Positions 22,701 to 33,666 of a stretch of 64,000 bases of DNA are shown one piece after another; the stretch's first letter is position 1; each line of letters starts with the position of its first letter. The position numbers were made by a program, and so were the translations under genes. The stretch comes from Euryodendron excelsum. Taxonomy: Eukaryota; Streptophyta; Magnoliopsida; Ericales; Pentaphylacaceae. The notes under the pieces are model-generated. The model did not search any database. It had not been told where the DNA came from and saw only the letters and a program-made list of their open reading frames with translations. The DNA lies in the NCBI GenBank assembly GCA_033060915.1, contig CM065377.1, forward strand, positions 35,338,683-35,402,682, read 5' to 3'.

Positions 22701-24034
22701 GGTGACTCTCCAATATCCTAATCCTACACATGGATCAGGAATCCCCTTGTTTCAAGCATGCAAAGAAAGGGGAGGAAGAAGATGGGGGATTAAAATAAAA
22801 GAAAACCCAAGTGGGTTAGGAGAGAGAAGAGAGAGAGGGAAGTGCAGAAACTTAAAAAGAAAGCCCACCGTATGTCTTGTTTATTTCGCTTGGCTTTACT
22901 CGCCTTGCTTTTCTTCGGTCTTCACTTCACTTCAGTCTTTGTCTTGATCTTCGAAAATTCATCTTCGATCTTCGAGAGCTTCGAGTTACAGCAATCCAAG
23001 TCTTCAATAGAGGGTTGGAGGCTAGTGTATAAGCGTATAGAAGTGTGTATGAGTGTATAGGAGGCTAGGGTTTGTGTATGGTGGCTAGGGCTTGGAAATC
23101 CGGGGGAAGCTAGGGTTTAGGGAGGCTACGAGCTCTGTATATCGAATATTAGGGTTTTTAGACTGAGTTTGCGGACCTTTTTCACGCTGGAAGAGGCTTT
23201 GTATTTATAGAGAGAGGAATGCACTGGCGCGTGTTGTAGTGGCGCTAGGCCAAAAATTACACTGGTGCCACTAGGAGTGGTGCTAGGCCATTTTTTGGCT
23301 TAGTGCCATTACTAGTGGCGCTAGCCATTTAGGAAATGTTTAAGGTCGGCAAACAACGTATCTTTAGAGGATTTGGGCGCTTGTACTAGTGACTACCATG
23401 TAATTTTTTGCCTGTCTTCACTAGGAGTGACTCCGGAAAGTCCGGGGATGAATTGAAGGGGCCGGGAATGACCCGGAGAGCCAGAAAGGGATAAGAACCC
23501 TTAGAATAATATCTCGGGGACAAAGGGCTTGAAAAATGATGATGAGATTTGTTAGAAGGGTTGACTGGGCCATTAGGGGCAAAACGGTCAACCGAGCTGG
23601 AAAGCTACCGGGACGGACTCGGAATGTCCCAGAAGGAGACTCGAGGTTTGGAAACATTATTTAAAATGTTCCCAAAGGTTACCGGTTTGATACCCAGAGC
23701 CGGTGTGGTTGGAAAAGGCGATTGGCCTGCTAGGGGCAAAACGGTCATTTTGCACCGGGTTTGCTGGAATTGACTCGGAATGATTCGGAAAGATAAAGGA
23801 AGGCCAGAAATACTATAAGGAGCATTCCTGAGAGGCTACTGGTTTGATACCTAGAGCCGGTGTGGTCCCCGGGGCGTTCAGATGCCTAGGGGCAAAATGG
23901 TCATTTCACGTCAAGTGGGCCTTGCGGGCTCGGGACGCAACCAGTGGACTAAATTGGAGTTTAGAAATGTGATATGTGAAAGTGAGCCCAGTGGGGCCGG
24001 AGATTACCGAGCGGGCAAAAATGGGATACTTACA
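19726..24034 (-). mobile_element. S3: solo long LTR inserted in T1 reverse transcriptase
   Basis: 4309 bp. On the plus strand it runs TGTCGCGCCC (19726) to GATACTTACA (24034). The TSD cttta at 19721-19725 and 24035-24039 is exact. It belongs to the same LTR family as M1 and M2 and has no internal region, so it is a solo LTR. It includes the AG-rich repeat block (20250-22300), the conserved CACATAATCAGAGGGGCCGA block (about 22640), a TATA box (23202-23209, minus) and the U3 repeats. It is the deepest insertion (P1, M1, T1, S3) and must be younger than T1. Confidence 0.95.
23202..23209 (-). promoter_or_regulatory. TATA box of S3
   Basis: TATAAATA on the minus strand, with palindromes GGCGCTAG..CACTAGGAGTGG just upstream (23225-23330). 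Confidence 0.78.
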
Positions 24035-24039
24035 CTTTA

Positions 24040-24474
24040 AAATTCGCAATTGTCCAACCAATAGCCGTCTTATGTTCTTTTAGGACCTGCACAAGTTTTT
24101 CTTCTTGCAACTCACAAAGTTTACTAGAGATGATCACTGGTAATGTTCCTCCGTCTCCAAGGAACATTTACTTGAGGTGACTGGGGAGAGGCTTCAAATT
24201 TGGAATAGGGGCCTGCAAAACAAAGGGTAAAGGCTTTTTGTTAGAAACTAGTAATGCAACATAAGGCACATTACCCTGACTGCTGTAACTTCAAAAAATC
24301 ATTCAGTACTGCAACAGTTTCTTGCAGATCAGTACTCAATGCTAACTCTCCATTCTCTTCCTCAAGATGCTTACTGATGGCAACTTCCAATACATTTTGT
24401 CCATCAAGTTCAAAAACTTCCTGTGCTAAAGAATCAATCACATCAATAGAATAAACAGGATTATCATCACAAGG
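24040..24474 (-). pseudogene. T1 protease-RT linker and RT N-terminus
   Basis: The minus-strand reading contains VFELDGQNVLEVAISKHLEEE (linker) and, in another frame, TLPVIISSKLCELQEEKL and TAIGWTIANFKG, the start of the Athila RT region that continues at 19725. At least one frameshift or stop separates it from the protease. Confidence 0.8.
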
Positions 24475-25050
24475 CTATTTCATGGCATCATAAATATTAA
24501 ACTTAACAATTTCATCATTAAATTCCATGGTAAGTGTGCCACTATGGACATCCATCTTGGTCTTAGATGTCTTTAAAAATGGTCTTCCTAACAAAATAGG
24601 GGCATTTTGGTCTCTATTTTCCATATCAAGCACATAAAAATTAGCTGGAAAAACCAAATTGTTAACTTGTATAAGAACATCTTCAACTACACCCTTAGAA
24701 AAAGCATTAGATCTATCAGCCAATTGAATCACAACACCAATTTTATTCAAAGGTCCAAGTTTCAAAGAAGTATATATAGAATATGGCATGACATTAATAG
24801 AAGCTCCTAAATCAATCATGGCCTTCTCAAATCTAGTGTTAACTATCGTACAAGTAATAGTAAACATATCTGGATCCTTGCACTTCCCAGGGAGTTTTCT
24901 TTGAATAATTGCAGAAACATTCTCCCCTACTCTTACCTTCTCACATCCTTTAAGTTTCTGTTTCCTCTTAATTATACATAATTCTTTAAGAAATTTAGTA
25001 TAACGAGGTACTTGTTTGATAGCATCTAAAAGTGGAATATTTACTCGCAT
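24475..25050 (-). pseudogene. T1 aspartic protease
   Basis: Cleaves the polyprotein. It is an open 191-codon stretch with the active-site region MIDLGASINVMPYSIYTSL (DLG in place of DSG, common in Athila) and a flap/C-terminal ILLGRPFL motif. The upstream KLPGKCKDPDMFTITCTI is also typical of the family. It is open but depends on translation from the broken gag upstream. Confidence 0.9.
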
Positions 25051-25102
25051 CTACAAAAAGTCTCATATAAATCTTTAGTTTACTCATCTTTTCTAGATTC
25101 TG

Positions 25103-26712
25103 CTAAAGCCTGAGGAAATGGAGGTACAGGTTTATAATAAGAAAGAGATGGAACTTACGCTTAGGTATGTCATCGTCATTGGGAACGTTCCCGTCTGCGA
25201 TGATATTTTTCTCATTTTCTTGATTCGACAGTGAAGGGGCTGCCTTTACTGGAACCTCAATCTCTTTACCATTTCTCAAGACGATTGCACTTGCATTTTC
25301 TCTTGGATTTACTACCATCTGAGAGGTTAATTTTCCTGAACTTTGGGCTTCTAGCCGACTAACTACGGTTGCCATCTGGCTCATCTGATTGTCCAGACTT
25401 TGAATACTGGCCCTTGCCTCTTGTTGAAATTGTTTTGTCTCCTGCTGAAATTGCAAAGTATTAGTGGCAAGGGACTTAACAATATCTTCTAAAGACATAC
25501 TTGAATCAGAGGTTTGGCCCAGTTGTTGTCCAGGGGGTATGGTTGCTTATATTGCAGGTAGCTTGGACGATTTTGAATCACGGGCTGATTTACTTGTGGG
25601 TTCCCATAGCTAAGATTGGGGTGATCCCTCCATCCCACGTTATACGTGTTCAAATATGGATCATACTTTCTTTGCGGTTGTCTAGGAAAACCACCTGCTG
25701 CATTCACTTGCTCAATGGGCTTCTCTTGAAGAGTTGGACACATATCGGTTGGATACCCTGCTACTGAACAGATTCCGCAAGCCTTCGCTGTTTGCATATT
25801 ACTTACAGCCATTTGACGAACAAGAGAAGTTAGACTTGTAATTTGTTGTTCAATGGAGGAAACATTTACCTCATTGACATGCTTGGATGAATGGTCAAGT
25901 CTAGTGCCAAATTGTTGAGAATTGGCTGCCACATTTGCAATCAGATTTCTCGCGGCATCAAGAGTTTTATCCACCAAAGCTCCTTCACTAGCAGCATCAA
26001 TCATGCTCTTATCAGTGGGCAAAAGGCCCTCATAGAAATATTGAATAAGAAGTTGCTCACTAATTTGATGATGTGGACAGTTTGCACATAATTTCTTGAA
26101 ACGTTCCTAGTATTCATGTAGGGACTCTCCGTTGTGCTTTCTTACACCACAAATTTCTTTTCGAATGTTGGCCGCCCTTGAAGCTAGGAAATATTTCTAT
26201 AAAAATAATCTTTTCATCTCGTTCCATGTAGTCATACTTCCGGAGGGTAGATAATAGAGCTAATCCTTAGCCGAATCCTTTAAAGAAAATGGGAAAACTC
26301 TTAATTTAATTTCCTCTTCAGTCACTCCCATGGGTTTCATACTCGTGCATACTACATGAAACTCCTTTAGATGTTTGAGGGGATCTTCACCTGCAAGACC
26401 ATGAAAAGTGGGCAAGAGATGTATTAATCCATATTTTAATTCAAAGTTATTAGGAACATCTAAAGTAGGGAATGTTATGCATAAGGGTTGTTGATTCAGA
26501 TCAGGTGCAGCAAACTCTTTCAAAGTTTGATTTTCAGACATGACTTCCTCCTCTCCTAAATGAAAACCGCTAGTAAATAGGGAATCAAGAGCTAGATCGT
26601 TTTCTATAGAATTTCTTCGAGCTTCTCTTCTTGACCTGTGTAAAGTTCTCTCTATTTCTGGATTGCACTGCAAATCATCTTGATTAGAAGATCGAGTTAT
26701 GCTCATAAACAC
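25103..26712 (-). pseudogene. T1 gag, decayed
   Basis: Forms the particle. In order: SRREARRNSIENDLALDS, then the capsid motif YGLIHLLPTFHGLAGEDPLK and HLKEFHVVCTSMKP, then LYYLPSGSMTTWNEMKRLF, then LLIQYFYEGLLPTDKSMIDA, a knuckle-like ACGICSVAGYPTDMCP, and a Q-rich C-terminus (TLQFQQETKQFQQEA). TAG stops fall at KD*LYYLP, LFL*KYF and HEY*ERF; two are expected tryptophans. A further break is near 25495. Confidence 0.92.
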
Positions 26713-26840
26713 TCAAGAAAACTCTAACCAACCCTGAAAAATAATTCAAAAAAAAAATCTAGAGTAATGAAATTAATTGAAATATTTTTTTTTTGAATGA
26801 AATAAAGATCACAAAAAGCACAAAAATTAAATAAAATCAC

Positions 26841-26858
26841 TTCCCAGCAACGGCGCCA
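26841..26858 (-). other. T1 primer-binding site
   Basis: TGGCGCCGTTGCTGGGAA on the minus strand, 8 nt after the 5' LTR. It resembles the complement of the 3' end of plant tRNA-Asp, as in Athila-type elements; the tRNA identity is from memory and was not checked. Confidence 0.75.
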
Positions 26859-26866
26859 AAATTTGG

Positions 26867-28135
26867 TGTGCTGTCGTGGGTACCCAAAAATAAAATCGAT
26901 ACCCGAAAAACAAATATGTAGTAGTGCAAGTAAGGATTGTTCCTACGAAGAGTGTTTAGTCTCGTTTTATGCTATGTGAACAAGGATTGGGGGGGTTTTG
27001 GATTTAATGAAAACTATTTTAATAATCACAACTATAAAACAATTCAGATTAAAGTGTTGAAACCAATCAAAAGAACAAACCTTGGTCTAGGTTAACATCC
27101 ACCATCGGAATTTACAACTGATCATTGATGCAAGCATATCAATTCACACATTAAATATTCACCGTCAGAATTATTTTCTTATCTCTCATTAGTTGTAGTT
27201 AATCAGAAACAAGCAAGCTGATTAACCCTAAATATTAAATAACCCAGGAAAAGCACACAAGGTTTAATCTAGCAGCAGCCTTAAGAATTAGAGAGATCGA
27301 TGAAACTAAATAACACAAGCACAAGCGGTTGCATTTAATTTAGTCGAATACCCTTCCTAAGATATAATAATTCCCAATGCAGTAAATCATTAAATCTCAG
27401 TTGCTTCACAAATTAGAGGAATCAAACAATTAGAGATTTGATATCTAACTCAGCAGTAGATTACAATGATTAATAAACTAGTAGGCCTCCTAGCGATTCA
27501 ACAAGACAATCATGAAAATAGGCATAGAACAACATTCAATACTCAAAGCATAAATCAAATAATAAAAACAAATTAGATCTCACAATTTATTATTAATTCC
27601 GAGGTTTCTGTCTCCTTTGACCAAGATTCAGAGTTTAGCCACGCAGGGCCATGAAAAACAACTCAAAAAATAACCTAGAATAATCTGAAAAATGACAAAC
27701 CCTAGAAACAAAACAGTCTCAGCTTTTAGAAACGTCTAAAAATCTGCAGCTGCGTCAAACCGTTCGAACGCCCTTGATACTGTTCAAACGCATCGGACAA
27801 ACATTCGAACGGTACGTCGAATGCACTTCGAATGGTAAAACCTTCTCTCTGAATCTTTCAAACGCTCTTTGAACCTGAACTTGACGTGTATCCGTTTAAC
27901 GTAGTGTTCGAACACATCTACTACCATTCGAACGCCTCTTGGGACCGTTCGAACGCCTCTTTGAACGCTGCTTTTAATCTCACGTGAATTCGTCACTTTT
28001 AAGCTAGGATCTTCTTCCTAGGCAGTCTATAGCAGCCTAAGGCCACATATAAGAATAGTGAGTATCTTTAGGTATCAAATAAGTATAAAATATTAAACAT
28101 TACGGGATAAAAATATGATATTTGCATTCTCATCA
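26867..28135 (-). repeat. T1 5' LTR
   Basis: 1269 bp, the same length as the left LTR. Relative to it, several TTCGAA palindromes have lost CpG (for example CGTTCAAACG near 27782). TG..CA ends. Confidence 0.95.
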
Positions 28136-28140
28136 CATGG

Positions 28141-28295
28141 GAACCCTTAAGGTTTTGGTAAGTTTAATGCAAGGGAGAGTGAACTTGGTGTCACTCTTTT
28201 TGGATTGATCATATGCATGGAGGTGCAGTGACTTGAGTTTATTTGAAACTCTTGTCTTGACATGGAATATTAAATTCATAAACATGTATGCAAAG

Positions 28296-28343
<48 letters not shown>

Positions 28344-28466
28344 GGGAGAGTGAACTTGGTGTCACTATCTTTGGATTGATCATATGCATGGAGGTGCAGT
28401 GACTTGAGTTTATTTGAAACTCTTGTCTTGACATGGAATATTAAATGCATAAACATGTATGCAAAG

Positions 28467-28506
<40 letters not shown>

Positions 28507-29289
28507 GAGAGAAAGAGAATGTAATTGTAAAGTAAGCATGGATGCATGAGAAGTTATACAAGCATTATAAAGCAGGAATTTAGATAAGGATAAAGGAAAG
28601 TAAAGTAGTCACCCTTTTCTTTATGGTTTTGAAATTGACGTGCATGTCTTAAATCCAGTAGAGGTTTGGCTATGCATGATTTTCACATGAGTATGAGGTT
28701 GATGGTTTACTAATGCTTCCTAAAAAGGCTCAGTTCCCATATCTTCAAACCTAGGCCCCCTCCCCGAGATGGTGTCATTATCGGTTGGTGATCTGAGCGG
28801 GAGAACCATTAAGAGGTTGTAGGCTTAAAAACTGACACAACATCTTACCCACAACTAATATACTATTTCCCTTTCTAACTAGAAGGGACATATTCGGGTA
28901 GAGAATGCAAGTATGCAAATGCTAGAGCACAATGCAGTGTATGTGGAATTTTTGAAAAATAGAGAAAAGGGCCCAACAATTCTCATCCTTCCTGTCCGTT
29001 GCATCCTCTTCATTCATGACATATATGGCAGTTAACATAATATAAAATAAAAGTGTGAACAAAGGTCCACCTACAAAAATAAAGATGCAAAAAGTCAGTG
29101 CTTGAATGACAAGCTTAATGCAAGATAGAATGATTGAATGTGAATTGAATGCAAACACTGACATGCTTTTGAAACAGTTTTAAAAATTTTGATTTTGAAA
29201 ATTCGAAGTTGATAGAATTGGAAAAATTAATCGAAGACTCTAGATAAGTGAAGGGTGAAAAGACATGATAATGGCTTAACTTTCTAAGC
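28141..29289 (-). other. M1 leader, part near the 5' LTR
   Basis: Untranslated leader, similar to M2 54295-55211 and P1 36437-37380. Holds a 171-bp tandem duplication with (GA)n and a candidate 3' splice acceptor (CTTTATTTTTGTAG, AG at 29072-29071 minus). No reading frame is supported. Confidence 0.7.
28173..28514. repeat. 171-bp tandem duplication with (AG)n tract, two copies
   Basis: GGGAGAGTGAACTTGGTGTCAC begins at 28173 and again at 28344. Each copy ends in an (AG)n run (about 28299-28350 and 28469-28519). The copies are almost identical, so the duplication is recent. M2 (54325-54470) and P1 (37195-37345) have one copy. Confidence 0.9.
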
Positions 29290-29310
29290 GTCCCCAGTGA
29301 AGTCGTCAGT
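29290..29310 (-). other. M1 primer-binding site
   Basis: The minus strand reads AC then TGACGACTTCACTGGGGAC immediately after the LTR. It is a mutated form of TGGCGACTCCACTGGGGA, seen better in M2 and of the type I associate with tRNA-Arg-primed Ogre-like elements. Confidence 0.75.
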
Positions 29311-32300
29311 TGTCGCGTCCCAATTTTTCGCACTTAAGGAAAATACACACAAGTGGAAAAAACACGGTACTCTCTCATAAGAACTTGTCCTCCTAAAAGG
29401 ACGAGTGTGACTAGGTTTGAATTTAAAATTAATTTTGAATAAAGGCTTTTGAAAAAAGTTGGGAGTCGCCACTTAACTTGATTAAGGTGAGTTAGGTTAC
29501 CTAAAATTAAGTGCAATCTGAAAATTAAACTTAGGGTTTTTGAAAAGGTTTTGAAAACTTTCTCAAGAGAGGGTTTTTAAGAAAATAGGTTGTTTAGCAA
29601 CCTTTTGAAAAATTTAAGCCCTTTTTGAAAATAACTCCATTTTTGTCTTTGAAAACAGTGATCTAGGTTCGAAGATTGGTTACGTGTAGGGAAGATATCC
29701 TAAGATCACCACCCTACTCTACCCTTGCGGTACCTACATGTGTATTTACTCTAGGTTCACTCATTTAGAATCTTTGATTATCCATTGTTCAATACTATCC
29801 ACTTCGAAAAGAATTTTGAAAATAAATTTTACATGATGCATGACAGATTTTCGAAAATAGATTTGAAAAGAAGATTTGATTTTGAAAAAGGTTATAGAAT
29901 TGAAAATTTGAAATAGATTATGAAATTGGAAATTTGAAAAAGGTTATGACTGCACCCATGAGGGTTGCCCACGTATCCCTTTGTTGGGAATCATGTCAGT
30001 CGTAGTTCGGACAATAGTCTAATTGAAAATAAACACTTTGAGGTTTTTGGAAAGTTTGATTTGAGCTTGGAATAAAAGATTTGAAATTGAGCTTGGAATT
30101 GACCTTAATTTGAAATAGAACTGGAGGATTTTGAAATTGATTTTGATTTGAAAAATTAAACTTGGAAGGAGAACTTGGACTTGATTTGGAAAAGAAGGAG
30201 TTAAATTTTGAAAATGTTTTTGACCTAGATTGAAGTTGAAAAATCATCTTAGTTTAGGAAGGAGTTTTAAAAACACGTTGAAACTTTCTAACTTAGGATT
30301 AGGGTTGAACTAGGGTTTAGGTATCCTAAGGTTGGAGCATGTAATCTAATTGGAAAGATTTGATTTAGACTTGAGAGGTTTGATTTTAGAAAGTTGGATT
30401 TAGGAAAGATTCGAATTAGGAAAGGTTCAAATTAGGAAAGTTAGATTTAAGAAAGATTCAGAAAGAGATTTGATTTGATTTAGAAACAGTAGACTTAGAA
30501 TGGTTGGAGAGATTTGACTTTGATTATTTCATTTAGAAGAATTTAGAAAGTTAAGGTTTAGGAAAGAATGGATTTTGGAAACTTTGAATTTAGGACAGTT
30601 CCATTTTAGAAAAGTTTTCATTTTAGAAAAGATTTAGATTTAAGAAAGTTTTGAATTTTGGAAAGTTTTGAATTTAGAAAGATTTGAACTTTGAAAAGAT
30701 TTAGAATTTGGAAAGATTTGATAAGTTGAAATTTAGAAAGATTTGAAATTAGGAAATGCTAGGATTAGGAAATGTTTGAATTAAGAAAGACTTGATCCCT
30801 ATTTCCTAAAGGAGAAGATTAGATTTTATTTTCAAAAATTGATGATTTGATTTATTTCCAAAATTGGAGGATTTGATCTAGTTTTCTAAATTGGAAGATT
30901 GAATTTGACATGAAATTGAAAAGTTTGAGTTTTAGAAATATTGGATTTGGACATCTATGATTTGGTGGAAAAAGGAATTTTAAAAATCAATGATTTGATG
31001 TAGAAAATAGAGGTTTTGGAAATCTATGATTTGATACAAACTAAGGATTGACTTGGACTCAAAGAAAAAGAGTTTTTGGAAAGGAGATCTTTTGAAGAGA
31101 GTTTTTAGGAAAGAAGTTTGAAGGGAGTTTTTAGAACGTAGATTTTTTAAGAGAGTTTTTAAAAAGTAGATTTTTGAAGAGAGTTTTTGAAAAGAAGTTG
31201 GAAAATCAATTCGGAAAGAAGGTTGAATGTGGACTTTTGAAAATCTTTTGAACATCTCACTTTCCTAAAATGATTCTAACCATGAAAATATTAGAATTAT
31301 TCTAGGAATGTGATTTTGAAAAAAAACATGAATTTAGAATATGGACCATAATGATTACATTGAATATCACACTTTCCTAAAATAACTCTAATCATGGAAT
31401 GGCTAGAATCATCTTAAGATTGTGGTTTTGATGAAAATAATATAGGGTTTACACCAAAACAATTTGGACCTTGATAGTTACAATAAATATAACACTTTCC
31501 TAAAACAACCTAACCATGGAATGGCTAAAATCATCCTAGGATTATGATTTTTTTGAAAACAAGTTTAAAAAAGAAATTTTGAATGCAAATTTTGAAAGAG
31601 AAATTTGATGTAAGTTTGAAAAAAACTTTGAAAACAACTTCGAAAACAAATTTCAATAGATGTATGAATATGATATGCACAATGCAAAAAGGGTCGTGAA
31701 CATACAAGACTAAGCTTCACCACATAATCAAGGGGGCCGAACCTACACCATCAAGGGTCGAATTTGAAGAAAGCCTCCGACACGGTGACCTTCAACAATT
31801 CTTCCTAGATATGAACTTGGAAGTTTCTTGTTTCAAGTATGCAAGAAAGGGAGGTAGAAGATAGGAGATTAAAATAGAAAAAAAAAACCCAAGTGAGTTA
31901 GGAGGAAGAAGAGAGAGGTGGGAATTACATAAAAATTAATCGAAAGCCTACATTGTCTTCTTCTTGTCTTGCTTGCTTTGTTTTCTTTGCTTCACTTGGA
32001 CTTTGAGAACCTTGAAGTTGTAGCACCTTGAGTCTTCAATGGAGGTTTTAGAGGCTTGTGTTTGAGTGTATATAGTGTATAGATGTTAGGGTTTAAGTGT
32101 ATGGAGGCTAGGGCTTGAAGAAGCTAGCTAGGGCTAGGGTTTGGAGAGGCTTTGCGCTCTGAATTTTGAAAAATAGAGTTTTTGGACTGAGTTTGCAGAC
32201 CCTTTTCCCAAAAGGAGAGGGTCTGTATTTATAACCAACTAAAATAACCTAGCACCTGTTACAGTGGCACCAGGGCAAAAAATCCACTAGCACCACTTAG

Positions 32301-33661
32301 GAAAGTTTTAAGTCAGCAAGAAATGTATCTTTCGACCCTTGGGAGGCAAGGAAAAATATTTGGGCCCCTGTACTAGTGACTACCATGCAATTTTTGGCTT
32401 GGCTCCCCTAGAAGTGACTCTAGAAAGTCCGGTAATGATTCGGAAGGTTCCAAATAACCAGACTCGGCCAGGAATGGATGGAAAACCTCGGGAGAGTGTC
32501 TTAGAGGTAACTAGCTTAAGAAGTAATGCTGGAGTGTTTAAAAAGGTCGACTGGCCTGCTAGGGGCAAAACAGTCAATTGACTAAGAAAAATACTGGAAT
32601 GGACTTGAAATGATCCAAAAATGTGTTGGAAGGTTAGGAATACTATTAAAAGCATCCTCGGGAGGTAACCGGTTTGATACCCAAAGCCAGTGTGGTTCCT
32701 AGAGACAATCGGATGCCTAAAGGCAAAATAGCCATTTTGATCGAATAGTCTCGGAATTGGTCTGGAACCAATTGGAAGGCACTTGAACATGCCAGATTAT
32801 CTTTGGGATAATTTTAAAAGAGTGAACTTACCGCTCTGAGGACCTATGTACTTTCTCAAAAAACATGCTAGAAAAGGCCCAAGGGGCAGTTTGATCATTT
32901 TTCAACGAAGTAGGCTAACAGGCACTGGTGTTGACTCAGGTTTTGAGTGTTTCTATCACTCTGACGATGTATGACATGTTGGTTTTCAATGGTATCTCGT
33001 CCTTTGGTAAACGTGCCAAGGCCAAGAGGCGGGTACGGTCCCGTGACATAGGGGTTTTGTCGACAATTCTCAATGTCGGTTGCAATGTTTGTGAGTGTTT
33101 CTACTATTCTGATGGTGTGTGTTCATTCCAAAGACTGCCTGATCTCGGAAAGCTGCTAGATGGACTTATCATTTGAGGAATCAACTTTCTCGAAAGATGT
33201 GCCGAATAACGAATATTTTACATTGGCAGACTATCAGGCTCCAAAAGTGAACCGTTCTACCATCTCAGGGACTTGGGTTTCATCCTAATTGACAAGTTTA
33301 AAGGGACTTACCGTTCCAAGGAGTTATCTCGGAGAACGTGTCGGATTGGATGGATTTACTGCCTGAGGGATCAACTTTTTCAAAAGATGTGCTGGATTGA
33401 ATTTGATTGGTCTAAATTGAAATTGATGTTGAAATAGGGACTTACTATCTCTAGGAAGACGTGCCAACGTGAATTGGACCGAAAATGCCCCAATGGCATT
33501 TTTATCATTTTGCCTCTATTGGGCCCGGCAGGCCCGTGGAGCGATTGATTGATTGAATTGAGTTTGAAAAACTAGTTTTGACTTGAATGTGTCCGTGTCG
33601 GTTTGAATGTGAATCCGAGCGGACCGAAGATTGTCGAGTGGGCAAACATGGGGTGCTTACA
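29311..33661 (-). repeat. M1 5' LTR
   Basis: 4351 bp. The plus strand runs TGTCGCGTCC (29311) to GGGGTGCTTACA (33661). It has the promoter missing in its 3' partner: TATA at 32226-32233 (minus). Candidate splice donor GTAGGCTTTCG at 31951 (minus). It contains the AG-rich block 29820-31250, three tandem units of about 115 bp around CACTTTCCTAAAA..TCTAACCATG (31255-31560), and U3 repeats. Confidence 0.93.
32226..32233 (-). promoter_or_regulatory. TATA box of the M1 5' LTR
   Basis: TATAAATA on the minus strand, followed by CAGACCC, as in S1 and P1. Confidence 0.8.
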
Positions 33662-33666
33662 ACCCT

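Larger units (their letters stand above)
14276..28135 (-). mobile_element. T1: Athila-type Ty3/gypsy retrotransposon inserted in the M1 leader
   Basis: Two 1269-bp LTRs (14276-15544 and 26867-28135) with TG..CA ends, a PBS next to the right LTR and a PPT next to the left LTR, so it lies on the minus strand. The TSD is aatgg/catgg (14271-14275, 28136-28140); uninterrupted relatives (37380 on the other strand) read catgg. Gene order gag, protease, RT, RNase H, integrase is typical of Ty3/gypsy, and Gag and protease closely resemble the Athila lineage. Without S3 it is about 9.5 kb. All genes carry stops. The first 365 bp of the two LTRs differ at about 26 positions by my count (about 7%), mostly transitions, so it is not recent. 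Confidence 0.95.
849..33661 (-). mobile_element. M1: complete, nested-into, non-autonomous long-LTR retrotransposon
   Basis: Minus-strand element with 5' LTR 29311-33661, PBS 29290-29310, leader, decayed gag, PPT 4345-4361 and 3' LTR 849-4344. Its TSD is accct (844-848 and 33662-33666), which is exact. It spans 32.8 kb because it holds solo LTR S1 (8674-13564) and the Athila-type element T1 (14276-28135); its own DNA is about 14 kb. No protease, RT or integrase is visible in the internal region, so it would need proteins in trans. It is inserted in the R region of the P1 5' LTR, at an accct within a telomere-box-like CAAACCCTAACC. Confidence 0.92.

Noticed and set aside
28133..28561. 142-codon frame with SLSLSLS runs
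   Set aside because: Product of the (GA)n microsatellite and its tandem duplication.
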